Positions 8,481-18,327 of a DNA stretch of 64,000 nt are shown here, piece after piece. The stretch spans positions 62,001-126,000 of the forward strand of contig NZ_CP107783.1 of NCBI RefSeq assembly GCF_036345255.1, read 5' to 3'. This stretch comes from Streptomyces sp. NBC_00569 (GTDB taxonomy: Bacteria; Actinomycetota; Actinomycetes; Streptomycetales; Streptomycetaceae). Within the stretch, counting starts at the first letter, position 1; each line of letters begins with the position of its first letter. The notes under the pieces are model-generated. The model ran no database searches. It saw only the letters and a program-made list of their open reading frames with translations, and had not been told where the DNA came from. The position numbers and the translations under genes are program-made.

Positions 8481-10045
8481 TCCCGGAACGAGCGCGTGTA
8501 GCGGCAGCCGTCCAGGTCGACCCAGAGCACCGCGCCGTCCAGGGCGGGGCCGGACGTCAGGCGCTCCGGCAGCCGGGGGTCGGCTCCGATGCGGAACGTC
8601 CCGTCGTCGAGCGGGACGAGTTCCGGTTCGTCGCGGGGCGCTTCCACGCCGGTTGCGGCGATCATGTGCAGTCGTCCTGCCCGCTGCACGATGCTGAAGC
8701 TGGGATGCCAGGGGGTGTAGCTCCGGTAGTGGCCTGCGAGTGCATGCGGGGAAGCGGTCGGCGCGCAGGGGCTGGGGCCCAGTGACTCGGGTCCGTAGAG
8801 CCAGCGTCCGTCCAGAGAGTGGTGGTAGGCGGACCATCCTGGGTGATCGCACACCAGCCGCCCGTCCCCCGCGTCGTACAGCCTGCCGGTCGCCCCGTCC
8901 GAGGTGAGCGAGAGGTGGTCGTCGCCCGTGGCCTCGACGCGGATCTGACGCGGCGTCGTTCCGTGGATTCCGACGTAGCGCTGGGCGTCGGGGATCCGCT
9001 CCGGGTCGAACAGCGCCGGGTCCGCCGGGGCTCCCTGGACGACGGCGAGCACATGGCGGGCGAAGCGGTCGATGATCTGGCACTCGCCGGGTGCGTTGGT
9101 CAGCACGGCGACACCGTGCCCGCCGTCGGTGTCGACGGCGAGGTACGAGCGGTATCCGACCATCCCGCCGGCGTGCGTCAGCCAGGTGCGGCCGTCGATC
9201 ACTTCCACGTCCACGCCGAGCGCGTAGCCGGAACTGACCGCGCCGGCAGGCGCCGTGACGATCTGTCGGAAACGCTCCGGCCCGATGATCCTGGTGCCGT
9301 CCAGGGTGCCCCGGCACAGCATCATGCGGGCGAACAGGCCCAGGTCACAAGCGGTTGCCAGCACGTTCCCATCGGCCGCCGAATACTCGAAGAAGCCGGC
9401 CGGCGCGAGCGGGGCCGACGGCAGCGGCGGGCGGTCGTCGCGCAGGAACCGGTACCCGGTGGCGAGTTCGGCGATGTCCTCGTGAGTGATCCGCGCCGCC
9501 GAGTCGCGCATGCCCAGGGGCCGCAGCAGCCGTCCGGCCATGGCGTCCGCCAGCGATTGCCCCGTCACCTGCTCGACGATCAACCCCAGCAGGTTGTAGC
9601 CCTCGTTGGAGTAGTGGAACAGCTCACCTGGTTCGGCCCAGGTCCTCGCATCGCGTAGCGCGTAGCCGCGTGCGGCGGCATCGGGCAGCGCGTCGGCCCC
9701 GGCCACCAGGCCGGAGGTGTGCTGCGCGAGGTGCCTGACGGTGATCGCGCGGGAGCCGCCGTTCGGGGCGAACCAGGGCAGGTGGTCGGCGACCGCCGCG
9801 TCGAGGTCCACCTTCCCCTCGTCCGCCAGTATGCCGAGCAGGAAGGCGGTGAAGGTCTTGCTGATGGAACCGATCTCGAACCGCGTGCGACGGGAGAGCG
9901 GCGCCCCGGACTCCGCGTTCGCGAATCCTGCGGTGACGAACGCCAACTCGCCGGTCCCATCGACGACGCTGATCGCGATTCCCGGCACCGGCCACCAGGT
10001 CCGCAACTGCTGTGCAAGCCCAGAGAGCACCCGTTGCACATCCAT
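8462..10045 (-). CDS. Serine hydrolase of the beta-lactamase / D-aminopeptidase family
   Basis: 527 residues with penicillin-binding-protein-type motifs: SxxK as SISKTF near residue 62, YxN as YSNEGYN near 145, and HAGG (the KTG equivalent) near 285. The C-terminal 200 residues form an extra beta-rich domain seen in D-aminopeptidase/esterase-like members. No signal peptide is seen, so it is probably cytosolic. Its ATG overlaps the stop of the upstream permease (TGATG), so the two are translationally coupled. The likely role is hydrolysis of a D-amino-acid peptide, amide or ester taken up by that permease. Confidence 0.9.
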   Translation of the reverse strand: MDVQRVLSGLAQQLRTWWPVPGIAISVVDGTGELAFVTAGFANAESGAPLSRRTRFEIGSISKTFTAFLLGILADEGKVDLDAAVADHLPWFAPNGGSRAITVRHLAQHTSGLVAGADALPDAAARGYALRDARTWAEPGELFHYSNEGYNLLGLIVEQVTGQSLADAMAGRLLRPLGMRDSAARITHEDIAELATGYRFLRDDRPPLPSAPLAPAGFFEYSAADGNVLATACDLGLFARMMLCRGTLDGTRIIGPERFRQIVTAPAGAVSSGYALGVDVEVIDGRTWLTHAGGMVGYRSYLAVDTDGGHGVAVLTNAPGECQIIDRFARHVLAVVQGAPADPALFDPERIPDAQRYVGIHGTTPRQIRVEATGDDHLSLTSDGATGRLYDAGDGRLVCDHPGWSAYHHSLDGRWLYGPESLGPSPCAPTASPHALAGHYRSYTPWHPSFSIVQRAGRLHMIAATGVEAPRDEPELVPLDDGTFRIGADPRLPERLTSGPALDGAVLWVDLDGCRYTRSFRDQPEPR

Positions 10046-11538
10046 CACACGCCCGCCTGCCGCGAACCGAATCCCGCGAACCGGTCCGGACCCAGCTCGA
10101 CCTGGGAGGAGTCGATAGCCGCGTCCGGCCGGTCGCCTTTGACGAACCGTCGGCACAGCGGGTACAGCAGCACGGCCAGCAGCGCCAACGCGAGACTCGT
10201 GCCGAACGTCGCGGCCTCGTCGACCGCCGTACTCCACGCCAGGTACACGATCATCGCTGTGGGCAGCACGACGACCAGGACTGCGCCGGGCCAGCCGCCG
10301 GGGACCCGAACCGGCCGGAGCATCTGCGGATATCTCCAGCGCAGGACCAGGAAGGCCACGAATTCCAGCAGGATCGAGGCCAGGGTGAGCAGCACCGTGG
10401 CCCGCAGGATCGAGCTGAAGTCGACGGCGGCGAGCACGACGACGACGGTGGTGCTCGCCAGCAGCGCACCCACCGGCGTGTTGAACCGTCTGCTGTCCCG
10501 GGCCATCCAGCGCGGCAGGTACGCGTCCGCGGCGAGCGCCCGCGGGACCCGGGTGCTCGTCAGCAGGATCGCCATGAACAGCCCCACCAGGGAGAGCGCC
10601 GATCCCAGGGAGATCAGCACCTTCAGCCAGATTCCGCCCAGGGCGTCGCCGACCACGATGAAGTCGCCCTGGGCCCAGTCGGCGGGCGAGCCCCGGTGCA
10701 GCCCGCTGCCGATGGCGGCGATGGTGGGCAGCAGGTAGGCGGTGATGATCAGCGGAACCGAGATGACCAGGGCCCGGGTGTAGGTCCGGTGCGCGTCGGC
10801 GACCTCGCCCAGCACGGTGCTCGGGCCGTCGAAGCCGAGGTACAGCCACACGATCACGCTGAGCGCGCCGGCCACCGACGAGTGGGCGCTCTGCCCCGGC
10901 ACCATGAAGGGCGAGAGCACGTTGATCCCGTTGCCGACCGCATGCCAGATGCCCAGGACCGCCAGCACCGCGAACGGTGCGAGGATCAGAAGCATCATCC
11001 CGACCGAGTACTCGCTCACCGCCTTGGAGCCGCGGTAGTTCAGGTACGCCATCGGGACGATGAGGGCGACGGTGACGATCCAGTGCAGGTCCACGACGAA
11101 ACCGCCGTGGAACAGGTCCACGATCACCAGCCCCTTCCCGCGGGCGATGTCCGGGACCCAGGTGGCCAGGTAGTCGACCAGTAGGATCGGGTAGAGGGTG
11201 AGGTTCAGCACCGACCCGATCGAATTCCAGGCGCCGAACACGAATGCCGCACCTCTGCCGAGCGCGATCTTCGCCCAGTAGTAGTAGCCGCCGTTGACCG
11301 GTATCGCGGCACTCAACTCCGCTGCCACCAGCGCGTTCGGTACGCCGAAGACCACCGGCACCAGGACGATCATCAGCAGGGTCATGCCCGGACCGGCGCT
11401 GGAGAGTGAGGCTTCGAGCCCGAAGGGGCCTCCGGACACTGTGAAGAAGAAGATTCCGACCAGGGGCAGCACGCCGAGCGTGCGTCTGCCCGCCCCGGGC
11501 GCCGGCCGTGTGTTTTCCGATGGGATCAGTTCGGTCAT
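10045..11538 (-). CDS. APC-superfamily amino-acid permease
   Basis: 497 residues with about 12 hydrophobic segments. The APC signature near the first helix is VSGGPFGLEASLSSAGP, followed by ELSAAIPVNGGYYYWAK; later segments include DGPSTVLGEVADAHRTY and STRVPRALAADAYLPRW. These import amino acids or peptides by cation symport across the cytoplasmic membrane. Start chosen at ATG 11538, where GGAG stands 7 bases upstream; an earlier in-frame start would add 18 unlikely residues. First gene of a two-gene operon with the serine hydrolase. Confidence 0.93.
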   Translation of the reverse strand: MTELIPSENTRPAPGAGRRTLGVLPLVGIFFFTVSGGPFGLEASLSSAGPGMTLLMIVLVPVVFGVPNALVAAELSAAIPVNGGYYYWAKIALGRGAAFVFGAWNSIGSVLNLTLYPILLVDYLATWVPDIARGKGLVIVDLFHGGFVVDLHWIVTVALIVPMAYLNYRGSKAVSEYSVGMMLLILAPFAVLAVLGIWHAVGNGINVLSPFMVPGQSAHSSVAGALSVIVWLYLGFDGPSTVLGEVADAHRTYTRALVISVPLIITAYLLPTIAAIGSGLHRGSPADWAQGDFIVVGDALGGIWLKVLISLGSALSLVGLFMAILLTSTRVPRALAADAYLPRWMARDSRRFNTPVGALLASTTVVVVLAAVDFSSILRATVLLTLASILLEFVAFLVLRWRYPQMLRPVRVPGGWPGAVLVVVLPTAMIVYLAWSTAVDEAATFGTSLALALLAVLLYPLCRRFVKGDRPDAAIDSSQVELGPDRFAGFGSRQAGV

Positions 11539-11678
11539 CCTGGGCTCCACTCTCCGTTCGCGCCTGGTCGGCACAACGTACGGGGGCGTCACCGGGGCCG
11601 CCCTGTCGTGCGCATCAAAGCCGCGGCCCGTCGGTTGTCGCTGCCACCAACGCCGGGCTGACCCACCCGGAACACGAC

Positions 11679-11711
11679 GAAGCTCCGGGCAACGAGGTCA
11701 CCCGGAGCTTC
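11679..11711. terminator. Hairpin upstream of the permease operon
   Basis: A perfect 11-bp inverted repeat (GAAGCTCCGGG / CCCGGAGCTTC) with an 11-base loop. It lies 5' of the permease on the minus strand and could insulate it from, or end, transcription of whatever lies to the left or right. No T-run follows. Confidence 0.5.
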
Positions 11712-11927
11712 TGACATGACTGAGGTTCGGGGCCGGGTCAGGCCGCGTGCAGCGGCTTGAATCTCGCCTCGGATGTCCACCGTGATATCCGAGGCGATGG
11801 CCATGACGGCAACTGACGCTCGCGTTGGGCCACCGTGGTTCGGCCGACCCTGGTGGGTTCACCGACGATCTTGGGGCCAACAAGGCTTTCTTTGTGACAC
11901 CTATCGTGCTTTGGCTCACCCAGAACT

Positions 11928-12107
11928 GTGACTGAGTATTTGAGTTGGCGGCTTGAGGCGGAACTGGACGCTGTCGAAGCCCGGTACCCCGGGAGGGCCA
12001 CCATCGCTGAGACGCTCGCCGACGGCGGGATCTCGTGGGCCTACCTCGGTCTGAGCGAAGAGGACGGCGTCCTCGCCGAGGAGATCCGCCGAGGGTTTGG
12101 AAAGTAG
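11928..12107 (+). CDS. Small hypothetical protein (59 residues)
   Basis: GTG-started frame with good actinomycete codon bias, encoding an acidic helical peptide: VTEYLSWRLEAELDAVEARY, then an ISWAYLGLSEEDGVLAEEI segment and a basic end RRGFGK. No family recognised. The flanking few hundred bases (11712-11927 and 12108-12252) hold nothing else convincing. Confidence 0.4.
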   Translation: MTEYLSWRLEAELDAVEARYPGRATIAETLADGGISWAYLGLSEEDGVLAEEIRRGFGK

Positions 12108-12252
12108 GAACCCTGCTCGACAACGGTGTGACCGCGCTTCGGCTCGCCAGGTGTCCCACGCTCGGGCGCTCAGTCCGCCGACTCGCACGCTCATCCGCCA
12201 TGTGAAGTGCTCAGTCACAAGAAGGCGGTTCGGGCCCTTGCTGCTGGGAGAT

Positions 12253-12813
12253 CTACAGGTCGAACTCGAGGTGCTCGATGTCCGTGAAGCGGACCTCTTC
12301 CAGGCTGCCGGCGCGGCGGCCGCCGTCCTGGAAGTAGACGTCCTTGAGGGCTTCGGCCGCGATCTCCTGGAGCCGGGCGTCGCTGGCGCCCTGCTCTTGG
12401 GCGTCGAAGAGGCGGGCGGCGTAGACGGGCGGCAGGGCGACGGTCAGGTGTCGGATGCGGTCCTGGTCCGTGGACCCGATCGGCGCGGTGTAGCCCATGC
12501 GGGCGCGGGTGTCGATGACGATGCCGCCGGTGGTCGCCGCCTTGGCCTTAGCCTTGGCCCGGATCTGCGGCTGCCAGCGCCTCTTCACCTCGCGCTCCAG
12601 GCGGGCGGCGAGATTGGTGCGCGGCTTCTTGGCTGTGCCCGCCACGTATCGCTCCACCTGCCGCTGGGACATGCTGAGCAGTTCGGCGACCGCCTTCGTG
12701 CCGCCCAACTGCTTGACCATGTACCGCATCTGCGGGCCCGCGGCCTTGGGCGCCGGCCGGGTGAACGCCTTCTGGACTGCCTTGTCCAGGCCGTCCCCGA
12801 ACTCCTTGGCCAT
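12253..12813 (-). CDS. tpg: Telomere terminal protein Tpg
   Basis: 186 residues, the normal length of Streptomyces Tpg. Hallmarks: LDKAVQKAFTRPAPK at the N-terminus, then an HTH segment TKAVAELLSMSQRQVERYVAG, the basic LAARLEREVKRRWQPQIRAK, and an ending FTDIEHLEFDL. Tpg becomes covalently bound to the 5' ends of linear chromosomes and plasmids, priming fill-in of the telomeric overhang. It is translated 15 bases after the tap stop with GGGGAG as ribosome site, so tap and tpg form an operon. Its presence shows the host replicon, or an integrated plasmid, is linear. The gene appears intact although tap is broken. Confidence 0.93.
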   Translation of the reverse strand: MAKEFGDGLDKAVQKAFTRPAPKAAGPQMRYMVKQLGGTKAVAELLSMSQRQVERYVAGTAKKPRTNLAARLEREVKRRWQPQIRAKAKAKAATTGGIVIDTRARMGYTAPIGSTDQDRIRHLTVALPPVYAARLFDAQEQGASDARLQEIAAEALKDVYFQDGGRRAGSLEEVRFTDIEHLEFDL

Positions 12814-12828
12814 CGCCTGCTCTCTCCC

Positions 12829-15047
12829 CTACTCGCCGTTGTCGACGTCGGTGACGGTGCCGTCCTTGATGTACCGGGCCAAGTTGAGCTCCGGGGCGTG
12901 GAACCGATCGCGGACTTCCTCGCCCCACAGGACGGACTGGGTGCCCTCGTGCTTGACCAGGCCGGGGTTGATGCCGAGTTTGAAGCCGCCGGGCAGCGAC
13001 TTGCCGTCCCGGTAGGGCAGGAAGTCCAGCGGCGAGGGCCCGCTGGCCGCGTAGACGACGCAGTCGGACAGGATCGCGACCGGGTACTGCCCGGTAAACG
13101 CGGCGTGCTTGATGATCTTGCGGTGGAGGTTGATCCGGGTGCGGGAGATGACCGCCGCGCGGATGTCCGGCCGCCATGTTGGGCGGGACAGGGCGCGCCA
13201 TGGCTCGCCGGGCCGCCATCCCTCGCCTCTCGGGCGTTCACGCAGTTTTCCGAGGCCGCCCTTCACTGTGGCCTTGACCGCTGAGACGACGATCGCGAGC
13301 TCCGGGTCACGGTCCTTGTAGCCGTCCATCGCCGCCAGGAAGTCGGCCGGCGATAGGTCGGCGTCGACGCCGAGGTCGGCCATCGTGGCGAGGTAGGCGT
13401 CGCGCAGCCGGTTGTACCAGCCGTCCAGGTAGCGGCCGTTCTCACGGCGCACCCACGCCTCGGTCGGCTGCACCTCGTAGCCCAGCTCCTGGGCGTAGGC
13501 GACAGTCGGCGTCGCGTACCAGGCCGGGCCCTCAGGTCGTTCGCCCTGCGGAGTGAACGGGGAGGGCAGCAGGCTGCCGTCCAGCTCCACCCACTCCTTG
13601 CCGGCCTTCACCTTTGACAGGTCGACGTGGCTGAGGTCCACCAGCCAACTGCCGGGCAGTTTCGGGTCGAAGACCGGGTTCGTGACGTGCGTCGGGGCTC
13701 CCAGGCCGACGGGGAGCCCGTTGGCGCCCGCCGCGAAGGCCATGTTCACGTCGACGCCGACCAGGTGGCGCAGGGTGCACTCGGCATCGGTCATCGGCCG
13801 CGCCCAGTCGTACGCCTCCTCGAACAGCTTCTCGCCGGGGCCGCGCATGTGGAAGCGCGGCAGGTCCTTGAGCAGCGGGTGGCCATCGGGGGCCTCGCAC
13901 GGTGCGCAGTCCACCGGGTCTTTGCCGAGGGAGCCGGGGTTGTACTGCGAGTGCCGCTTGCCGTCGGCGTCCGGCTCGGAGGCCCGGGTCGCCGGATGCA
14001 GCGCGGTCATCAGCTCCAGGCCGGTCACGGCGGTTGAGCCGCGCGGCGTCATCACCCGGGATGCGTACACGCCCAGGAGCCGCGCGAGCTCCGCCGGCGG
14101 AAGCTGGGCGGCATGGGCCCAGTGCCGGGTGTCGAGCGCATCCTACGACGGGATGCACAGCTGCACGCAGGCCCGCTCCGAACCCTGAGCGGGGCGGTAG
14201 ATCCGCGCCCACGGCCCGAAGCCGCGCTTGGTCAACTTCCATTCTTGACGGGCCAGTTGCTTGGCGACCTTGTGCCCCTCGGGCAGGCGCCCGGCCAGGC
14301 GCTCCTCATCGGCAAGTCGGGCCGGCAGCCCGTAGCGCTCGAGCGCAGCTTCGGTGAGCACGATCAGCGGGTCGGCGTCCTTACCCGGCCCGGCGAGCTT
14401 CGGCTGACCGAGCCTCGCCTCCTTCAGCGTCCACTCGACCAAGGCCGCAAGGGACTTCGCGGGCACGTCCAGGACCAGGCCGCCGACGCAGTACGCCAGC
14501 ACCTGGCCGTCCTCGACATCTACGACCGCGAGCGGACCGTTCTCGAACCGCGGATCGACGCCCGCCGGGGTGCCGGCCGCAGCGGCCTTCCTCGCGCCCG
14601 GGCGGCGCGACGGCGACGACGGCCTGGCGGTGCGCGCCGGACGCGAGGAGGCCACCGCAGCAGCAGTGACGAGAGCCGGGGCGGCCGGGGTGGTCTCGGA
14701 CGCAGTCAGGGCCTCAGCCGCGGGTGCCGGGCCTGCTGGTGGCGGGGCCGGCTCGTCCACCGTGGCAACAGGGCTCTCGAGCCGTGGCGCGGGATAGCGG
14801 TGGCGAGGCCCTCGAGCAGCCTGCGGTAGGCCTGAAGGCGCTCCCCCTTCGGCTCGGCACGGCCCGCCTCCCAGGCCTGAATGCTCGGCACGCGGACCCC
14901 GAGTGCCTGGGCAACAGCAGCCTCGGTCAGCCCAGCGGCCTCGCGCAACCGAACCCGTTCGGCGGGCGCGGGCAGCACGGTGCCGTCATCGACGGCAGCA
15001 AGCAGCGAGTCGACGGCGGCGAGGAGTTCAGCGGGCTGATCCGTCAT
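12829..15047 (-). pseudogene. tap: Telomere-associated protein Tap, broken by a frameshift and an amber codon
   Basis: Tap (about 740 residues) binds telomere DNA and recruits Tpg. The N-terminal HTH is encoded from ATG 15047 (LREAAGLTEAAVAQALGV, IQAWEAGRAEPKGERLQAYR). Near 14785 the coding register shifts into the frame carrying LAYCVGGLVLDVPAKSLAAL and RRGFGPWARIYRP. In that same frame a TAG at 14143-14145 replaces what is expected to be Trp after VQLCIP (a TGG to TAG change). Downstream the frame continues as normal Tap: YASRVMTPRGSTAV, VGVDVNMAFAA, RPTWRPDIRAAVISRTR, AILSDCVVYAA. Two independent lesions suggest loss of function unless sequencing error. Operon with tpg and the HTH gene at 15065. 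Confidence 0.88.
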
Positions 15048-15064
15048 CTGTATGTCCTCTTCTC

Positions 15065-15451
15065 CTACCTGACACCCTGACGGATCTCTTCGAGCCGGGT
15101 CATCAGCCGCTGATAGCGCTGCGAGGCGGCCTGCGAGGAGTTCAGGCCCTGGTGCCCGGCGATCTCCCGCCATTCCATGCCCCGACGCCTGGCCTCGATG
15201 ACCACCTGAGTCTCCAGCCGGTCCAGCGACAGACGCATGTCCTCGAACAGACCGAGCGCCGCAGCAATGTCCCCTGGCGCCACATCCGGTTGCTGTCCGT
15301 CGCTTTGCTGATGGTCGGCGGCAGCCGCCAGCAGCCGCCCCAGGCAGGCGGCGTCCTGCTCCAACTGGCGCGCCGGGGCCCCATGAGTGGTGGAGTCCTC
15401 CGTGAAGGCGGACAGCCGCCGACGGGCCTTGTCCTGAGCGTCACGTGCCAT
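15065..15451 (-). CDS. Small HTH-type protein upstream of tap
   Basis: 128 residues, helical and charged. The C-terminal third, MEWREIAGHQGLNSSQAASQ followed by RYQRLMTRLEEIR, looks like a sigma-70 region 4-like or MarR-like helix-turn-helix. No other domain is recognised. The stop lies only 17 bases before the tap start, so it is very likely the first gene of an HTH-tap-tpg operon. Conserved small DNA-binding genes upstream of tap are plausible regulators of telomere replication; the role here is inferred from position. Confidence 0.7.
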   Translation of the reverse strand: MARDAQDKARRRLSAFTEDSTTHGAPARQLEQDAACLGRLLAAAADHQQSDGQQPDVAPGDIAAALGLFEDMRLSLDRLETQVVIEARRRGMEWREIAGHQGLNSSQAASQRYQRLMTRLEEIRQGVR

Positions 15452-15868
15452 ACGGTCACCCTACCGCAGCTATGCAACGAAACAACAGATTGTTGTTTCA
15501 TTGTTGACGTGCGGCAGGGAGCCTCTCAACGACGCCCAAATCCCTCGCGTATGCCGGGGTTGAACCTCAGGCCCTCGATGTCCGCGCGCTCCTCAGCCGT
15601 AACGCCCACTCTTACTGCCCCATAGCGGCTGGGAACGGCCACTCGACCGGCCAGGGCGAGCCCCGAGGCGGCAATCACGTCTGCGATACCAAGAGCTTCC
15701 GGCACAGTCTGCGCGCATGGGCCGAGGACGCGCTCGCCGGCCTACTCGACTACACCGGCGCGGCCGCCTGGCCGGACCTCGCCGACACTCCGGATCATGC
15801 TGATCTGGCCACTGCGCAGGTGCTTCGGAGAGAGGTTTCTAGCATCGGCCCTCGTGTTCGCTGCCTGA
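15452..15868. other. 417-bp region with one possible gene scrap
   Basis: Plus-strand codons around 15710-15840 read as a plausible protein segment (AWAEDALAGLLDYTGAAAWP, then DLADTPDHADLATAQVLRREV), but there is no start and it ends in basic nonsense. Possibly the tail of a lost gene. The region also holds the promoter of the minus-strand HTH-tap-tpg operon (AT-rich stretch with a TTGTTGTTTCATTGTTG-like run near 15480-15505). Confidence 0.4.
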
Positions 15869-17713
15869 CTATTCGATGGCGACTCCGCAGGCGCGAGCGA
15901 GGCCGTCGAGGCCATCCGCCCAGCCCTGGCCCAGGGCCCGAAGTTTCCACACGGGGTTGCCGTCGACACTGTGCCGATAGAGCTCGGTGATGACCATGGC
16001 CCGGATGGAAGGGTCGGCGGGAGGCGTGAATGTCCAGGCGCTGCTGTTCACGCAGTCCAGGTCCAACCTTGCGTGAGTGAGGGAGCCGCAGGTCAGTCCG
16101 GTGTCGACATCCATGTTGATGGCGACGGCGACCCGGTGCACCCGGTCGGGCAGGGCGGAAAGGTGGACGGTGGCGCGTTCCACTGTGCGTGGTCCCTCCT
16201 GTTGTTTTCCGAGGAGGCGCGCGCCTCCGTCGGCGGCGGAGGGTTGGTTGTAGAAGACGAAGTCTTCGTCACCGCAGACACGGCCGTCGGTTCCGAGCAA
16301 GAACAGGGTGAGGTCTGCGTCTGCGCCGGCGAAGGTGAAGGAGACGCGAAGTCCCTGCCAGGCTTCCTCGGGTAGGACGATGGTCTGGCCCGGGATGAGT
16401 GCCGCAGACGTGGGCGGAGGGGCAATGGGTGCGGGGTGTGGCGGTGAGAGGGTCTGTTGCTTCCACTCGGCGAACGCTCTGATCCGGTACGGATCGCCCA
16501 GCGCGGCTCCGGGGTCGGGAGGCGGGTTGGCACCAAGGGCGATGTCCAGGTCGGCGAGGGAGGGTTCGCCGGAGGCGGAGTCGTCTTGGGCGCCGTCCAG
16601 CAGAGCTTGCAGACCGCCTACGCGGGTGGTGTCCAGCGGCTTGAGCGTGCTGGACAGATTGCCGGAGGCGGTGGTGGTGACGGAACAGGCGGTGTCCTGC
16701 CCGATGTCCAGGAACCGCAGGGCGTCCTCAGGTTCCCGCCAGGGTGTGGACTCGATCGCGCGCCGTGTCCAGCGGCCATAGGCGACGAAGCCGAGTCGCT
16801 GGGTGTCGGGAAGGCGAGTCATGACGGCCAGGTCGATGGCTTCGATGCCGGGTGCGGTTGCGAAGCCCTCCTTGAGAGTGGCGACGATGTTGGAGCCCAT
16901 GGCTGTCAACCACCACAGAGTTCGGTCGCGTTTGGTGAGGTTCTTCAGGGTGGGGCGGCCGCTGGGGGTCAGGCCCGCGGTCTGGGTGGGCAGCGTGTCG
17001 AGATCCTGTTGCCGCATAACGACGGACAGGACCGAGCCGTCCACGCCGACTGCGCAGCCGGCGGCCGGGTTGTCGGAGAATGCGGTGTTCACTGCCTCGC
17101 AGACGGTGGCCTCGTCGTTGGCGAGCAGCGCGTGCCACCACTGTCCGGCCTCGGTGACCATCTGTTCACGAACGGCGTGCAGACGTGCTGTCTCTGCTGC
17201 CAGGTATGCGGGCGCGTCCTGTTGTGCGCGCTGTTTGGCGCCGGCTCGCTCGGCTCGTGCGAGTCGGCCCACTCCTTGCAGGTGAAAGCTTTGAGCTTCG
17301 GCGAGTGCCCATGGCAGGCCAAGTTGCGGAGCTGCTGGAAGTAGGGGCGGTTGCGCAGCAGTGAAGGTCTGCAGGTGGACGCTGGTCATCTGCCGCTTGA
17401 GTTCTTGCAGTTGAGCGATGGCGGCGTCGCGTTCCGCCTCCTGCTGTGCTCGTTCCGCTTGACGGCGCGCTCGCTCAAGCTGGCTGGCCGAAGGGGCGAC
17501 CGACCGAGTCTGCGTGGTACGACGTGTGCTGGTACGACGGCGACTGCCGCTGAGGGAACTCGACGCGTAGAAGGGGCCGAGTCCCGTCGACACCCGCGCG
17601 CCGCCGCTGCCCACACTGAGCCGCGCCGCACGTGGACCGACGGACGTTCGCACACCGCGTGTCGAGACGCGCACACTCAGCCCAGGCACACCGACACGGA
17701 ACCCGAATCCCAT
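15869..17713 (-). CDS. DUF4236 - coiled coil - TerD-domain protein
   Basis: 614 residues in three parts. Residues 1-55 are a DUF4236 module (MGFGFRVGVPGLSVRVSTRG). Residues 75-200 are an Arg/Gln/Glu-rich coiled coil (LERARRQAERAQQEAERDAA). A long middle region follows (for example WWLTAMGSNIVATLKEGFA). The last 190 residues are a TerD/calcium-binding stress domain: RVSFTFAGADADLTLFLLG, DFVFYNQP, VAVAINMDV, ELYRHSVDGNPVWKLRALGQ and GLDGLARACGV. TerD proteins belong to tellurite/stress/phage-resistance modules and bind Ca2+. A VWA gene is close by, the usual company of TerD genes. Exact role unknown. Confidence 0.85.
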   Translation of the reverse strand: MGFGFRVGVPGLSVRVSTRGVRTSVGPRAARLSVGSGGARVSTGLGPFYASSSLSGSRRRTSTRRTTQTRSVAPSASQLERARRQAERAQQEAERDAAIAQLQELKRQMTSVHLQTFTAAQPPLLPAAPQLGLPWALAEAQSFHLQGVGRLARAERAGAKQRAQQDAPAYLAAETARLHAVREQMVTEAGQWWHALLANDEATVCEAVNTAFSDNPAAGCAVGVDGSVLSVVMRQQDLDTLPTQTAGLTPSGRPTLKNLTKRDRTLWWLTAMGSNIVATLKEGFATAPGIEAIDLAVMTRLPDTQRLGFVAYGRWTRRAIESTPWREPEDALRFLDIGQDTACSVTTTASGNLSSTLKPLDTTRVGGLQALLDGAQDDSASGEPSLADLDIALGANPPPDPGAALGDPYRIRAFAEWKQQTLSPPHPAPIAPPPTSAALIPGQTIVLPEEAWQGLRVSFTFAGADADLTLFLLGTDGRVCGDEDFVFYNQPSAADGGARLLGKQQEGPRTVERATVHLSALPDRVHRVAVAINMDVDTGLTCGSLTHARLDLDCVNSSAWTFTPPADPSIRAMVITELYRHSVDGNPVWKLRALGQGWADGLDGLARACGVAIE

Positions 17714-17832
17714 GGCCCACCCCTTTCCCGGAAGGACAGTGTGGCACTAGCAAAGACCTCGGGAGTGCGTGCGAGGCTCATCCGCCCCTGGAAAGTTCGT
17801 CATCCAGGTGGGGAGTAGAAACTGCAGTCATC

Positions 17833-18252
17833 TCAGGGGGCCTGGCTGCGGCGTTGAGTCGTCGGCCTACCCACCGACTGGGCAGCCTCATCACCTCTGA
17901 TGAGGCGTATCCCATCTCCGGCGTTACTTGGCACCAGCTTGCTCCATGAAGCAGCGTCGTGGCGAACTCGACGTGCTGCACCCCCATTTCGCGCAGCTGG
18001 TGCGCAGAGCTCACCGCCGCCAAGGAGCGCGCCGCCCGCGCACTGCGCTCCGGCATCGAAACCCTGGCGGTCCAGCGGCAGACTGTCTTCGGGGCTCGCT
18101 CTGTCAGCCGGCGCTGCGTCCAGGGTGGTGGCCAGCAGACGGTCGAATCCCTGGCTGACGGGCGCGTACGCGCCGACCCGGCCACGCCGGTAGACCTCGG
18201 CGAGCAGCAGCGTTCGTTCGGTGGTCGCGGCGTCCAGGGTGGCCTGGGCCAC
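17833..18252 (-). pseudogene. Possible TerD-family C-terminal remnant
   Basis: The first 45 codons from ATG 18252 (RTLLLAEVYRRGRVGAYAPV, then SQGFDRLLATTLD) resemble the end of TerD domains, where a xxAELYRR...GQG pattern precedes the C-terminus. The rest is in poor codon bias and unlike any domain. Sited between an intact TerD gene and a VWA gene, it is probably debris of another member of the cluster. Confidence 0.35.
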
Positions 18253-18327
18253 GGCTCAGAATCCCCCGGCCGCGATGATCCGAGGGGTCAGCCGAAGTGG
18301 ACCGCAACTGCTCTGCGGGCGCTGCGC

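Noticed and set aside
7210..8697. A 495-codon plus-strand open frame inside the PucR gene
   Set aside because: Arg/Pro/Trp/Cys-rich second-frame shadow of the PucR coding sequence.
10046..10849. N-terminal extension of the serine hydrolase into the permease gene
   Set aside because: It is out of register with the permease and meaningless as protein; the TGATG overlap gives the natural start.
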